Shown piece by piece: positions 15,122-27,732 of a DNA stretch of 51,309 bases (positions are counted from its first letter, which is position 1; each line of letters begins with the position of its first letter). Made by a program: the position numbers and the translations under genes. A model generated the notes under the pieces. The model made no database searches and was not told the DNA's origin. It saw only the letters and a program-made list of their open reading frames with translations. Origin of the DNA: Candidatus Fermentithermobacillaceae bacterium (GTDB lineage: Bacteria; Bacillota; Sulfobacillia; Fermentithermobacillales; Fermentithermobacillaceae); assembly GCA_012837895.1 (NCBI GenBank), contig DUQH01000008.1, positions 1-51,309 on the forward strand, read 5' to 3'.

Positions 15122-16141
15122 TTGCCATCTCAAGATCAGGTGATATTTGAACTATCCAGTAACGCAGAAGCATTCAACCTGTTTGGTTCCTATGACGAAA
15201 ACCTTGCTCTCCTTGAGGATGCGCTTGACGTGAAACTTGTCGCCCGCGGGAACAGCATAACGGTATCAGGCCCGAGTGACAAAGTTTCCGATGCCCAGAA
15301 AGTATTGGAGCACTTGGTGGGCAGGGCAAGGACAGGCCATAAAGTGACTGCCCAGGATGTGCGTTATGCCGTAAGGTCAGTCAGGGAAGGAAATGTCTTG
15401 AAAGACTACAACGACGTTATTATAGTCACGCACCGGGGTAAGACCATTGGGCCAAGGACGCCGGGCCAGAAACAATATGTTGATGCAATCAGGCGCAACG
15501 CATTGGTATTCGGGGTCGGGCCGGCAGGTACAGGCAAGACATACCTTGCAGTAGCTATGGCTCTGGCTGCATTCAAGCGGCGTGAAGTGGACAGGATTAT
15601 CCTTACCAGGCCGGCAGTTGAAGCAGGTGAGAAACTGGGGTTCCTGCCTGGAGACATACAGGAAAAAGTCAACCCTTACCTGAGGCCTGTGTACGATGCC
15701 TGCTTTGATATCCTTGGGCTGGACACGTTTGAGAGACACATGCAGCGGGGCCTTATCGAAGTAGCCCCCCTCGCCTACATGAGAGGCCGTACCCTGGAAT
15801 CTGCCTTCGTTATTCTTGACGAAGCCCAGAACACAACGCCTGAGCAGATGAAGATGTTTCTCACCAGGCTAGGGATGAACTCGAAGGCAGTGGTAAACGG
15901 CGATATTACGCAGATAGACCTGCCCAAGGGAGTGTACTCAGGGCTCGACCAGGTCAGGGCTGTATTGGCGGGCGTCCCAGGTATAGAGATGGTTTACCTG
16001 ACAGATAGAGATGTAGTCCGGCACGAACTTGTGTCCAGGATAATACGGGCTTATGATAACTTCGACGAAGAAGCTTGGAAAGAGGAGAAATCCAGTGTTT
16101 CGAAAAACGGAGAAACCCGGAAAGCCCAACAACAGCATTAA
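15122..16141 (+). CDS. phoH: PhoH family ATPase
   Basis: A 339-residue cytosolic NTPase. It has an N-terminal KH-like domain and a P-loop ATPase domain with Walker A in GPAGTGKTYLA and Walker B in FVILDEAQNTTPEQ. PhoH proteins are widespread, linked to RNA metabolism by context with ybeY and yqfF, but their reaction is not firmly established. The TTG start at 15122 has GGAGGT about 12 bases upstream, a little far. The 3' end overlaps the start of yqfF by 47 bases. Confidence 0.93.
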   Translation: MPSQDQVIFELSSNAEAFNLFGSYDENLALLEDALDVKLVARGNSITVSGPSDKVSDAQKVLEHLVGRARTGHKVTAQDVRYAVRSVREGNVLKDYNDVIIVTHRGKTIGPRTPGQKQYVDAIRRNALVFGVGPAGTGKTYLAVAMALAAFKRREVDRIILTRPAVEAGEKLGFLPGDIQEKVNPYLRPVYDACFDILGLDTFERHMQRGLIEVAPLAYMRGRTLESAFVILDEAQNTTPEQMKMFLTRLGMNSKAVVNGDITQIDLPKGVYSGLDQVRAVLAGVPGIEMVYLTDRDVVRHELVSRIIRAYDNFDEEAWKEEKSSVSKNGETRKAQQQH

Positions 16142-18284
16142 TAACTCAGCGTCTTCCGGTAACGGCAAGAGGCAAAACAGGGAAGACCAGAACAACAATA
16201 TCCAGGGGTTAGCTGAAAAACTAAAGCCCTACAGCCATGTGTTGGTATGGGCTGCGGTAGCCTTTGTAGTCACCTTTGCTGTTTTCCTGATTTCGCTGGT
16301 GCCTCCTCAGGTGGAACTCAAGGTAGGCGAAGTTTCCCCTATTGACGTAAGGGCTACCAAGGAAGTGGTGGACGAAGCAGCCACAGAGGCACTCAGGGCA
16401 GAGATTATTGCAGGAGTTTCAGAAGTCTACGACAGCAATCCCAGGGTGCTCGACGAGATAAACGCTCTTTTTGATGACCTATTGTCGAAGATACAGACCT
16501 TGGCCTCCACTGAGGATATTTCCACCCAGGATATTGTGAGGGAACTGAGGCCTTTTGTGCCTGATGACGTGTCAGACCCTGACATTATAGGGCTTGTAGC
16601 TACCTCCCCTGCCATAGTGGAACATGCAGTCAACAAGGCACAGCAACTGGTGGAAGACACGCTGTCCAGGGGACTCAAGTCTGAGAACCTTGAAAAGGGC
16701 AAGGAAGATATCGTCGCACAGCTCCTCGTCGATGACTCAGTCCCGGAACAGGTCACCAAGGTTCTTGCAGGTTTTATCCAAAAGAATATGAAACCTAACC
16801 TCATCCTCAACCAGGAAGAGACTGAAAAGAAGATCAGGCAGGCGCTTGCTTCGTTAGAGGCAGTCAAAATCCGCCGGGATGAGTTTATAGTCAGAAAAGG
16901 CGATGTTGTCACCGAAAATCACATAGTGTTGCTGGAGAAACTCGGCATAATGGGAACCCGGGTAAGGTTTTCCCAGATATCAGGCGCTTTCCTCATAGCG
17001 CTCATCTTCTGCGGCTTTATCGGGGTGTACCTCGTTTCCTACCACACAGAGATGCTTACGCCTAAGAACACGGCGCTTCTGGCTTTGGTGATCATGGGGA
17101 GTCTGGTCGTGCTCAAGGTGTTGACCGGAGTCTCCAGTTTCCTCGCACCTGTACCTTTCGGGGTTATGCTGTCTGCCACTTTGATAGACAGAAGGTTTGG
17201 GGCATTCTTCGGGGCAGGGCTTGCGCTTGCATCCGGGGTCCTCACTGGTTTTGAGGTCAAGTACGTAGCGTTAGCCCTCACGTCGGGGCTTGCTGCTGCG
17301 CTCGCTGTGAGAAAGGTTTGGAATAGGACCCAACTGTTTAAGGCGGGGCTTGTGGTTGCTATAGTGGCAGGGGTCACATACACGTGTCTGGGGCTCACAG
17401 GAGCTATGGCTATGGATGAGGTGTCAGTCTGGCGGGAAATGCTTATTGTGCTGGCCAATGGGCCCCTGTCGGCGGTGCTCGCAGTGGGTTCGCTGCCTAT
17501 TTTCGAGACGGTCTTTGGCATACTTACCCCGATTAGGCTGCTTGAACTGTCTAATCCTGAGCATCCGCTGCTTCACAGGCTTCTCTTGGAGGCACCGGGT
17601 ACGTATCACCATAGTATAATGGTAGGCAACCTTGCCGAGGCCGCCGCCATGGCCATAGGCGCTGACAGCCTGCTTGCCAGGGTAGGCGCGTATTACCACG
17701 ACATCGGCAAGATCAGGCGGCCGTACCTGTTCACAGAGAACCAGGTGTTCGACATGGAGAACCCCCACGACAGGATGAGCCCGTCCTTGTCGTCCACCGC
17801 CATTATCTCTCACGTGAAAGATGGCGTTGAGTTGGCAAGGGAGCACAAAGTGCCTGAGCAGATTATAGATTTCATAAAGGAACATCACGGAACCGGCCTT
17901 GCCTCGTACTTCTACATCAAGGCGGCTGAAGAAGCTGCAGCTAAAGACGAGAAGCCGCCTGAGGAATGGGCTTTCAGGTATGAAGGACCCAGGCCCGGCA
18001 GCAAGGAAACTGCAATAGTGATGCTGGCTGACAGCATTGAAGCAGCTACCAGGTCACTTTCCAGGCCCACTCCGGCGCGCATTGAGTCTGTGGTGAGGAA
18101 AATCATACAGGAGCGGCTGTTTGATCACCAGCTGGACAAATCGGATCTAACCTTGCGGGAATTGGATACCATAGCAGAGACCTTTGTTCAGGTACTGTCC
18201 GGGTTGTTCCATACGAGAATCCAGTACCCGAGGAAAAATAACGACCAAGTGAAGAACGGAGCCGGTGAAGCAGATGACAGTTGA
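16095..18284 (+). CDS. yqfF: YqfF/PgpH-family membrane HD phosphohydrolase (c-di-AMP phosphodiesterase type)
   Basis: A 729-residue membrane protein. An N-terminal helix (VLVWAAVAFVVTFAVFLISL), a large extracellular 7TMR-HDED domain, seven transmembrane helices (about residues 280-490) and a C-terminal cytosolic HD domain follow each other. The HD residues are visible in YHHSIMVGNLAEAAA, YYHDIGKI and EHHGTGLASYFY. Relatives (PgpH) degrade cyclic di-AMP. I choose the GTG at 16095 because AGAGGAG lies at 16081-16087; the longest frame begins at 16053 inside phoH without such a site. It stands between phoH and ybeY, the standard order. Confidence 0.93.
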   Translation: MFRKTEKPGKPNNSINNSASSGNGKRQNREDQNNNIQGLAEKLKPYSHVLVWAAVAFVVTFAVFLISLVPPQVELKVGEVSPIDVRATKEVVDEAATEALRAEIIAGVSEVYDSNPRVLDEINALFDDLLSKIQTLASTEDISTQDIVRELRPFVPDDVSDPDIIGLVATSPAIVEHAVNKAQQLVEDTLSRGLKSENLEKGKEDIVAQLLVDDSVPEQVTKVLAGFIQKNMKPNLILNQEETEKKIRQALASLEAVKIRRDEFIVRKGDVVTENHIVLLEKLGIMGTRVRFSQISGAFLIALIFCGFIGVYLVSYHTEMLTPKNTALLALVIMGSLVVLKVLTGVSSFLAPVPFGVMLSATLIDRRFGAFFGAGLALASGVLTGFEVKYVALALTSGLAAALAVRKVWNRTQLFKAGLVVAIVAGVTYTCLGLTGAMAMDEVSVWREMLIVLANGPLSAVLAVGSLPIFETVFGILTPIRLLELSNPEHPLLHRLLLEAPGTYHHSIMVGNLAEAAAMAIGADSLLARVGAYYHDIGKIRRPYLFTENQVFDMENPHDRMSPSLSSTAIISHVKDGVELAREHKVPEQIIDFIKEHHGTGLASYFYIKAAEEAAAKDEKPPEEWAFRYEGPRPGSKETAIVMLADSIEAATRSLSRPTPARIESVVRKIIQERLFDHQLDKSDLTLRELDTIAETFVQVLSGLFHTRIQYPRKNNDQVKNGAGEADDS

Positions 18285-18753
18285 GGTAACCACAAACCTT
18301 GAGTCTGAAATCAGTCCAAGGCAGATGGATTTTCTGGCAAGGTTGGCTTCGCGGGTGATACGCTATACCCTGAGGAGGGAAGGCGTGGACCTGGCAACCA
18401 TCCAGGTATCTGTCCTGTTTACCTGCGATGATTTCATAGCCTCCCTTAACAAGAGGTACCGGGATGAAGAAGGTCCTACCGATGTGTTGGCGTTTGCAAT
18501 GGACGACGGCGAAGATAGCCAGGATCTTGAACCAGGCGAATCCCCGATGCCACACATGCTCGGCGACATAGTGATATCCCTGGATACAGCAGCCAGGCAA
18601 GCTGATGCCCATGGAAGACCCCTGCGTCAGGAAATAGCTCTGCTCTTAGTCCATGGCACTTTACATCTTCTTGGCTATGACCATGATGACCCTCAAAAAG
18701 AGGCGATTATGTGGGCGAAGCAAGACGCGATCTTAAAAGCCCTCAATATTTAG
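18274..18753 (+). CDS. ybeY: endoribonuclease YbeY (rRNA maturation factor)
   Basis: YbeY is a zinc metalloendoribonuclease acting in 16S rRNA 3' maturation and ribosome quality control. The zinc motif HGTLHLLGYDHD is complete near the C-terminus of this 159-residue protein, preceded by the conserved RYRDEEGPTDVLAF and GDIVISLD segments. The ATG at 18274 is preceded by GGTGA; a GTG at 18265 in frame is the alternative. It overlaps yqfF by 11 bases at its start and the dgkA gene by 43 bases at its end, so the three are surely co-transcribed. Confidence 0.94.
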   Translation: MTVEVTTNLESEISPRQMDFLARLASRVIRYTLRREGVDLATIQVSVLFTCDDFIASLNKRYRDEEGPTDVLAFAMDDGEDSQDLEPGESPMPHMLGDIVISLDTAARQADAHGRPLRQEIALLLVHGTLHLLGYDHDDPQKEAIMWAKQDAILKALNI

Positions 18754-19319
18754 AACACCGGGACTTCCAGTCCCGTTCCCTTGGAGACAGCTTCCGCCAT
18801 GCCTGGGACGGGCTCAGGTACATCTACGTCAGCCAACGCAACATGCGGATACATGTTTTCGTTGCTTCCCTGGTGTTTGCTGCGGGTATTGCTGTGGGGT
18901 TGGGAAGGACCGACTTGTTTATGGTTGCCCTGGCTGTGCTGGGTGTGTTGACGGCGGAAGTGGTTAACACGCTTACAGAGTCGCTTGTGGACTTGATGAA
19001 ACCCGGATATAGCGTGATCGCCAAACTCATCAAGGACGTGGCTGCGGCGGGAGTGCTCCTGACTGCCGTTTTCTCAGTTGTAATTGGTGCTATCGTGTTC
19101 TACCCGGTTCTGGGCAACCTCCCAGGCGTATTTGAGGAGTTTGCCAGGTACAGGTGGCGTTATTTCCTGGCATATGTCGTGGTTTTCGTGCTGCCTTCCC
19201 TTTGGGGCGTATTGCATTTTGCCGGTTCCAAAGCTAGTGAAACAGCCCTTGGCGGCGCAAGCAAGGTTTCAGCCGGACCGGGCAAGGCAGGCACAGGTTC
19301 TGTTCAGGAGGAGAATTAG
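18711..19319 (+). CDS. dgkA: diacylglycerol/undecaprenol kinase family protein with C-terminal membrane extension
   Basis: The first two thirds match the small integral-membrane DgkA family, which in Gram-positives phosphorylates undecaprenol. The signatures AEVVNTLTESLVDL and IAKLIKDVAAAGVLL carry the catalytic Glu and Asn residues. Typical members have about 125 residues; this one has 202, with an added membrane helix (YFLAYVVVFVLPSLWGVLHFAG) and a Gly/Ala-rich tail. The GTG start at 18711 has AGAGGCGATT upstream and lies inside ybeY. recO starts on the base after its stop. cdd and era, common between dgkA and recO, are missing. Confidence 0.88.
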   Translation: MGEARRDLKSPQYLEHRDFQSRSLGDSFRHAWDGLRYIYVSQRNMRIHVFVASLVFAAGIAVGLGRTDLFMVALAVLGVLTAEVVNTLTESLVDLMKPGYSVIAKLIKDVAAAGVLLTAVFSVVIGAIVFYPVLGNLPGVFEEFARYRWRYFLAYVVVFVLPSLWGVLHFAGSKASETALGGASKVSAGPGKAGTGSVQEEN

Positions 19320-20198
19320 TTGCTTTACCAGTCTGAAGGCATTGTCCTGGACCAGGGCGACTTTGGGGAAAACGATAAGATAGCTAGGATTTTCACAAGG
19401 CGGGAAGGGCTGGTAAGGGCGGTGGTAAAAGGCGCTCAACGGCCCAGGAGCAAGCTTAGGGGGCTCACCCAGCCCCTTACCTACGGGCTGTTCCAGCTTT
19501 ACCGCGGACGGAGCCTGGACCGGGTCACCCAGGTGTCAGTCAGGAACGGGTTTCCTGGGATCATAGACGACTATGAAAAGATGATTTACGCGCGCTATCT
19601 GGTTGAACTCCTGGCAAGCGTGCTCCCTGAAAAAGAGCGAGCAAGTGCGATGTTTGACTTGTTTCTGGCAGTGCTCGGTTGCCTGGAGCAGAAGGAAGAT
19701 CCGTGGGTAATTGCCCGCTGGGCTGAGCTTGGGATTCTCAAACTGGCCGGTTTTGCGCCGTCGTTTTCCCGCTGCGTCTCATGTGGAAGCAAAGTGCAGG
19801 AACCCCCTGTGCATTTTTCCTTAAAGGACGGCGGCGCCCTGTGCGCGGCATGTATGCCCTTGGGGGCTGCTTTTCCCGGAAGCCAGGGCGCATCTAGCGC
19901 CGCATCTCCCGCCATATTTTCACCCGCACCGGCTGGTGCAGCTATGAGTGCACCTTCTCCAGAAAGCCAGGTGCGCGCCTACGGCGAACTCATCCAGGTT
20001 TCGCCAGGAACCCTCAGGACTTTGGAGATGTTATCCACCCACGTGGCCTCGCCAAGGGTTGCCTGCCCTAACATAACAGCCAGGGGGCAGGTAAGGACAG
20101 AGATCAATGAGGTTTCGCGGAAATATATATCTTTTTTGCTTGATAAACGTCTTAAATCAGCCCCTTTGGTGGAAAGTATAGAAGATGAGAAGAAATGA
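19320..20198 (+). CDS. recO: DNA repair protein RecO
   Basis: RecO works with RecR and RecF to load RecA onto SSB-coated single-strand DNA. The 292-residue protein has an N-terminal OB fold (GIVLDQGDFGENDKIARIFT) and a C-terminal helical domain with zinc cysteines (CVSCGSK and CAACMP). A Ser/Ala/Pro-rich insert of about 40 residues follows the zinc motif (about 185-225). The TTG start at 19320 is directly after the dgkA stop, with GGAGGAG at 19307. Confidence 0.93.
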   Translation: MLYQSEGIVLDQGDFGENDKIARIFTRREGLVRAVVKGAQRPRSKLRGLTQPLTYGLFQLYRGRSLDRVTQVSVRNGFPGIIDDYEKMIYARYLVELLASVLPEKERASAMFDLFLAVLGCLEQKEDPWVIARWAELGILKLAGFAPSFSRCVSCGSKVQEPPVHFSLKDGGALCAACMPLGAAFPGSQGASSAASPAIFSPAPAGAAMSAPSPESQVRAYGELIQVSPGTLRTLEMLSTHVASPRVACPNITARGQVRTEINEVSRKYISFLLDKRLKSAPLVESIEDEKK

Positions 20199-20220
20199 CA
20201 AGTACAGGGGTGATTTGCAA

Positions 20221-20619
20221 GTGGGAAGCATGCCTTACCAAGATGATATGTTGTACAAAATAGATGAACTCAGGAAAAGGACCAATGCGACTTACGAAGC
20301 GGCCAAACTCGCGCTTGAGAGAGCGTCAGGCGACCTAGTCGAAGCCCTGGTGGAACTTGAAAAGTCGTCTCCCAGGCGTGAGATCATCAAGGTCAAAGGA
20401 CCCGACCTGGTGCGGACTGTGTCAGAAATCATACGCAGGGGGAATGCGTCAAGGATCATTGTACGGAGCGGGGATTACGTTGTTGCTGACATACCTGTTA
20501 CAATAGGTGTTGTGGCAACGGTGTTTGCCCCTTGGCTGGCGCTCTTGGGTTCAGTGGCACTGTTGTTAAGCACGTGGACTGTTGAAATAGAACGTCCCTT
20601 TGGTGAAAATGGACAGTAA
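20221..20619 (+). CDS. DUF4342-domain protein
   Basis: A 132-residue protein with an N-terminal UBA-like helical segment (YKIDELRKRTNATYEAAKLALERASGDLVEALVEL) and a DUF4342 region ending in a hydrophobic pair (IPVTIGVVATVFAPWLALLGSVALLLSTW) that may insert in the membrane. Function is unknown; such genes often lie next to glyQS or elongation-factor genes. I start at the GTG at 20221 because AGGGGTGATT precedes it; the frame from 20185 overlaps recO. It may serve the same operon as recO. Confidence 0.82.
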   Translation: MGSMPYQDDMLYKIDELRKRTNATYEAAKLALERASGDLVEALVELEKSSPRREIIKVKGPDLVRTVSEIIRRGNASRIIVRSGDYVVADIPVTIGVVATVFAPWLALLGSVALLLSTWTVEIERPFGENGQ

Positions 20620-20640
20620 CAGGTGAAGCATTGGGGATGA

Positions 20641-20688
20641 TGAAACAGTGGGGACGCTCCTGGCCTTGGGATCGTCCCCGGTGTTTCA
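20641..20688 (+). promoter_or_regulatory. long hairpin in front of glyQ
   Basis: TGAAACA plus GGGGACG (20641-20656) pair with CGTCCCC plus TGTTTCA (20673-20688), 14 base pairs with a small internal mismatch and a 16-base loop. It sits just before the glyQ ribosome binding site. There is no T-box consensus and no strong T-run, so it is not a standard T-box or intrinsic terminator. It could be an attenuator or processing site. Confidence 0.6.
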
Positions 20689-20716
20689 TTTCATGGTGAT
20701 GGGAAGGAGTATTACC

Positions 20717-21583
20717 GTGGGCGAGTTTCTCTATTTTCAGGATGTGATAAGGGCGCTGCAAGATTTCTGGGCGGAGCAAGGCTGTTACATAGGGCAGCCT
20801 TACGACATTGAAAAGGGAGCCGGAACAATGAATCCTCTAACCTTTTTCTATGTGCTCGGCCCTGACCCCTGGAACATGGCATATGTTGAACCTTGCAGGA
20901 GGCCCCAGGATGCCCGTTACGGGGATAATCCCAACAGGATGGGCCACTACTACCAGTTTCAGGTGATCCTCAAGCCCCCGCCTGACAATGTGGTTGAGCT
21001 TTACATCGATTCCCTTGAACGTTTGGGCATAGACCGCAGGAATCACGACATCAGGCTTGTTGAAGACAACTGGGAATCACCTACTCTGGGAGCCGCAGGA
21101 TTAGGCTGGGAAGTGTGGCTTGACGGCATGGAGATTACCCAGTTCACGTATTTTCAGGAGATGGGCGGCCTGGAGATCAAGCCGATTGCAGCAGAACTTA
21201 CATACGGATTGGAGCGGCTTACAGCGTATATTCAGAATGTAGACAATGTGTGGGATATCCAGGTGTCGCCAGGGATTACATATGGCCGGATTTTCCTCGA
21301 TCAAGAAAGGCAAAACTCGGTTTACGGGTTTGAAGTTGCCGACATTGAATTCCTCAGGAAACAGTTTGCCGGTTACGAGGAGGAGAGCGGGGCACTCAAC
21401 GCCAAAGGGCTGGTAAGGCCGGCTTATGATTGTGCCCTCAAGTGTTCCCATATCTTTAACCTGCTGGATGCCAGGGGAGCGCTTTCAGTTGCAGAACGGC
21501 AGAACTACATTGCCAGAATCCGCAACCTCACACGCCAGTGCGCACATAAGTATATGAGTCTGCGGGGGTTTGACAAGAAATGA
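20717..21583 (+). CDS. glyQ: glycyl-tRNA synthetase alpha subunit
   Basis: The alpha subunit of the bacterial alpha2-beta2 enzyme, holding the class II catalytic core that activates glycine. At 288 residues it is normal. The N-terminus [34 protein letters not shown] and the downstream [21 protein letters not shown] are family hallmarks. I choose the GTG at 20717, preceded by AAGGAGT, because it matches the family N-terminus; the frame from 20648 would place the initiation region within a hairpin. The stop overlaps the glyS start (ATGA). Confidence 0.96.
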   Translation: MGEFLYFQDVIRALQDFWAEQGCYIGQPYDIEKGAGTMNPLTFFYVLGPDPWNMAYVEPCRRPQDARYGDNPNRMGHYYQFQVILKPPPDNVVELYIDSLERLGIDRRNHDIRLVEDNWESPTLGAAGLGWEVWLDGMEITQFTYFQEMGGLEIKPIAAELTYGLERLTAYIQNVDNVWDIQVSPGITYGRIFLDQERQNSVYGFEVADIEFLRKQFAGYEEESGALNAKGLVRPAYDCALKCSHIFNLLDARGALSVAERQNYIARIRNLTRQCAHKYMSLRGFDKK

Positions 21584-23748
21584 ATCAAGATTTGCTGTTT
21601 GAGATAGGTTCTGACGAGATCCCGGCACGATACCTTTTGCCTGCCATCAAGGGCATCAGGGAGAGGACCGCTGAAGCCCTGGAAAAGGCAAGGCTGGGTT
21701 TCGACTGTGTGGAATCCTACGGTACCCCAAGGCGGTTGGTAGTGTACGTAAAAGGCTTAGCTCCCAGGAGTACAGATATTACCACCAAGGTGAGGGGCCC
21801 TTCCAAGAAGGCAGCCTTCGACAGTGAAAGCAAGCCTACCCGGGCGCTTCTGGGGTTCAGCCGTTCGCTGGGCATAGACCCATCAGACGCGGTTATAGAA
21901 GAAGAATCCGGCGGCGAATACATTTACGGTTTCAAGCATGAATCCGGAAGGCCTGTGGAAGAGATCCTTCCGGAAATCCTGCCCTCTGTGGTTATGGGCA
22001 TGGATTGCCCTCATCCGCTCAGGTGGGGTGAAGGCGACTGGCGCTGGTACAGGCCAATACGCTGGCTGGTTTGCCTCTACGGTGAACATCCGGTTTCTCT
22101 TGAGATTGCCGGGGTTAAGTCAGGGCGCACCAGTTTTGGCCACCGGACCTTGCATCCAGGCCATGTGGAAATCACATCAGCTTCCTCATATTTTGAAACC
22201 ATTGAAGATGCAGGAGTGATAGTTGACCACAACCGCCGGCGGGAAATCATACTCACAGGCGCAAGGGCCCTAGCAGGTGAGATATCAGGGGAACCCTTGG
22301 ACGACAAAGGCTTGTTAGATGAGGTTAGCTGCTTATGTGAACATCCGGCAGTATTCAGGGGCGGGTTCAGCCCGGGATACCTCAGACTTCCCAAGGAAGT
22401 ACTCATCACTGTCATGCGGCATCACCAACGGTATTTTCCCATCTTGGATAAGGACGGGAATGTGCTTCCAGGCTTTATAGGGGTGCGTGACGGCAGTGCC
22501 ACGTACGGCATGGATAATGTGAGAAAGGGTAACCAATGGGTGCTTGTGGCGCGCTTGGAAGACGCCTTGTTCTTCTATTCCCAGGACCTGAACATTCCCC
22601 TTGCCGACAGGCTTCCGGAACTCAAGGGAGTGTACTTCTTGCGCGGGGCCGGGACCTTGTGGAATAAAGCCCACCGGCTTGTGGATATCACCGCCTACCT
22701 CGGGCGGAGTCTCGGGCTCTCAGACACAGAAATGGAACCTGCCTTGGAAGCGGCCCGTCTTGCAAAATGTGACCTGGTAACCTTGCTGGTGAGGGAACTT
22801 CCCGAACTAGAGGGGATAATGGGCGGTCATTATGCAAGGGCACAGGGGGCTGACCAAGAAGTAGCTGAAGCCATATCCCAGCATTACATGCCCAAAGGCG
22901 CAGGGGACAAGCTGCCTCACAAGGGTGCAGGTGCGTTGGTGGCGCTCGCAGATAAGCTTGATACCCTGTCCGTAGCTTTTGCCCTGGGTACCCAGGTTTC
23001 AGGGTCACAGGACCCCCTGGGGCTTAGGAGGGCTGCAACAGGAGTAGCAAACATAATCATGTCCCACGGTTACGATCTTAACCTCGATAAGGTGCTCAAG
23101 TTCACTGCGGAACTTGCAGTGGGTGCAGTGAAACAGGACCGGGATGAACAAGGCAATCAGCTTGGCAGGCAGCCTGGCAGGCAACCTAAGGGAGGCAAAC
23201 CAGGGAAGCACCTGGATGAAGCGTCCCTGATCCACAACCTGAAGCAGTTCATACTCTACAGGGTGGAGGCCCTTCTATTTGAACAAGGGTTACCCATAGA
23301 AATGATACGGGGTGTCATTAGTGGGGGCGAAACCAGGATCGCCAGGTTGCCCCATATGGCGCGGGCGCTTGCGGCTCTTGTGGGCACAGAAGATTTGGAT
23401 AACGTGGTCACAGGATGGCGCAGGACTTCTGTGCTGGGGAGCAAGGCGCAAGGCAGGCAAGTGGCTGAGGAGCTGCTTGTTGAAGAATCGGAAAAGCAGC
23501 TCTGCCATTTAATCGAGAGCAAGAGCGCGCTCATGGATGAGCTGTTTGACAATAAGAAATATGAAGAGTACCTTGAGGAACTTTCGGCTTTGAGGGTTCC
23601 CATAGACAGCTGCCTGGATAACGTGCTGATTATGGCAGAGGATGAAGCACTCAAGCAAAACCGGCTCAACCTCTTGGGCCTTGTGTCAGACATGTTTACC
23701 AGGTTTGCTGATTTTTCTTACGTGCTGCCTCTGACAGGTAAGAACTAA
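21580..23748 (+). CDS. glyS: glycyl-tRNA synthetase beta subunit
   Basis: The beta subunit binds tRNA-Gly and carries the HD-like and anticodon-binding domains. The 722-residue protein begins with the standard [18 protein letters not shown] and contains [15 protein letters not shown] and the C-terminal anticodon-binding region. A low-complexity insert of Gln, Gly, Arg and Lys (about residues 525-545) is unusual. The ATG shares ATGA with the glyQ stop, so translation is coupled. Confidence 0.96.
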   Translation: MNQDLLFEIGSDEIPARYLLPAIKGIRERTAEALEKARLGFDCVESYGTPRRLVVYVKGLAPRSTDITTKVRGPSKKAAFDSESKPTRALLGFSRSLGIDPSDAVIEEESGGEYIYGFKHESGRPVEEILPEILPSVVMGMDCPHPLRWGEGDWRWYRPIRWLVCLYGEHPVSLEIAGVKSGRTSFGHRTLHPGHVEITSASSYFETIEDAGVIVDHNRRREIILTGARALAGEISGEPLDDKGLLDEVSCLCEHPAVFRGGFSPGYLRLPKEVLITVMRHHQRYFPILDKDGNVLPGFIGVRDGSATYGMDNVRKGNQWVLVARLEDALFFYSQDLNIPLADRLPELKGVYFLRGAGTLWNKAHRLVDITAYLGRSLGLSDTEMEPALEAARLAKCDLVTLLVRELPELEGIMGGHYARAQGADQEVAEAISQHYMPKGAGDKLPHKGAGALVALADKLDTLSVAFALGTQVSGSQDPLGLRRAATGVANIIMSHGYDLNLDKVLKFTAELAVGAVKQDRDEQGNQLGRQPGRQPKGGKPGKHLDEASLIHNLKQFILYRVEALLFEQGLPIEMIRGVISGGETRIARLPHMARALAALVGTEDLDNVVTGWRRTSVLGSKAQGRQVAEELLVEESEKQLCHLIESKSALMDELFDNKKYEEYLEELSALRVPIDSCLDNVLIMAEDEALKQNRLNLLGLVSDMFTRFADFSYVLPLTGKN

Positions 23749-23825
23749 CCTTGGAGGTCTTGAGTGCAGTTGGCCTGGCGCGGTATGGCCTGGCACAGGT
23801 TTGAGGCAGACAGGGAGGGTTACAT

Positions 23826-24642
23826 GTGGAGAGTGAAAGGCCTGCAGTGTTCGTATTTTCGGACTCACTAGGTGAAACAGCAGAACTTGTAGTAAGAGCT
23901 GCAGCCGCACAGTTTAATGCCGGAGGTGTGGATGTCCGGAAGTACGGGTACGTCCAGAGCGAAGAGGCGATTGACACGATTCTAGACCAAGCTCAAAGAA
24001 GGAAGTCCATTGTGGCGTACACCCTTGTCAAACCCGAACTCAGGGAATACGCAAGAGTCCAGGCCGGAATCAGGGGCATACTGTCAGTAGACGTGTTAGG
24101 GCCCATGTTGGATGCCCTTGCCACAGTTGCCCCGTCAGAGCCCAGATTCGAACCTGGGTTGAAGCACAGGCTCGATGAAGAGTATTTCAGACGTGTTGAG
24201 GCAGTTGAGTTTTCGGTCAAAGCTGACGATGGCAAAGACATTCTGTCCTTGCCCTTTGCCGACGTGGTACTCATAGGCGTTTCCCGCACTTCGAAGACTC
24301 CTGTAAGCCTTTACTTGGCCCAGCGGGTATACAAGGTTGCAAACGTGCCCTTGGTGCCGGAGATTCCGCCGCCGGCTGAGCTGTTCAAGATTCCGGCTGA
24401 AAGGGTTATAGGGCTAACCCTGAGCCCTGAGAAACTGGTTAAGATAAGGAAAGAACGGCTAAGGGCCATGGGACTTGATGAAAACTCGTCTTATGCTGAT
24501 CTCACGCGCATTCTTCAAGAACTCGACTATGCGAACAAGATCTTCCGCGAGTTGGGTTGCAGTGTGATAGATGTTACAGACAAGGCTGTTGAAGAAACAG
24601 CTAATGAGGTCTTGGAGATAATCAAGGGGAGGAGCATGAAAA

Positions 24643-24653
<11 letters not shown>
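23826..24653 (+). CDS. ppsR: pyruvate, phosphate dikinase regulatory protein (bifunctional kinase/phosphorylase)
   Basis: A DUF299-family enzyme that inactivates PPDK by ADP-dependent phosphorylation of a threonine near the catalytic histidine and reactivates it by phosphorolysis. The 275-residue protein shows FVFSDSLGETAELV at the start and a P-loop-like GVSRTSKTPVSLYLA with PLVPEIPPP after it. The start is the GTG at 23826 after GGGAGGGTT. The target, ppdK, begins 11 bases before this gene ends. Confidence 0.95.
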
Positions 24654-27288
<2,635 letters not shown>

Positions 27289-27732
27289 AGTCTATGGACT
27301 CAGCAGGCAGTAGGCAGGCGAAGGCCATAGACCCGGCGTCTGTAGGCTAGGGGGAACCATAGACGGAGCCAGCAGTAGACAGGCAAGATCGAGCCGGCAT
27401 AAGGAGCCTGTAGAAGCTAGCAAAAGCTTTGGGAAAAGGGCCCGGGAAACCGGGCCCTGAAGCGTCTAGGGCCGGAAGCCGCCCGCAATATCAGCCATGT
27501 CATCCTCTCACATCCTTCCCGTCTCCATAGGACTTTTGGTTCTAAAGGTCGTATATACAATTGCAGGCAAGTCACAAATCCGGACTCCTACGTTATTGCC
27601 CAATACTCTGGTAACTTCAGAATGATTATCACGGGTCAAGAAGGAATTCCGGAATGGAAGTCGAATACTATACGGGTTACATTGTGCCCAAATCCCAAAG
27701 AATGTTTAGGGAAGGAGCTAGAAGGTAAGACG
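27289..27732. other. ppdK-dnaG intergenic region with inverted repeats
   Basis: 444 bases. GTCTATGG at about 27291 can pair with either of two CCATAGAC copies further on, and a stem-loop GGGCCCGG-GAAA-CCGGGCCC lies at 27438-27457. The last 110 bases form an open frame in phase with dnaG but lack a ribosome binding site at their ATG, so I treat them as leader. Confidence 0.55.
27438..27457 (+). terminator. GC-rich stem with GAAA tetraloop after ppdK
   Basis: A perfect 8-bp all-GC stem closed by a GAAA tetraloop, 150 bases after the ppdK stop. It has no T-run after it (TGAAGCG), so it may be a Rho-independent terminator of weak kind or an RNA-stabilising 3' end. Confidence 0.5.

Noticed and set aside
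20641-20716. Glycine T-box riboswitch before glyQ
   Set aside because: There is no T-box sequence (AGGGTGGNACCGCG type), and the gap is too short for the full leader.
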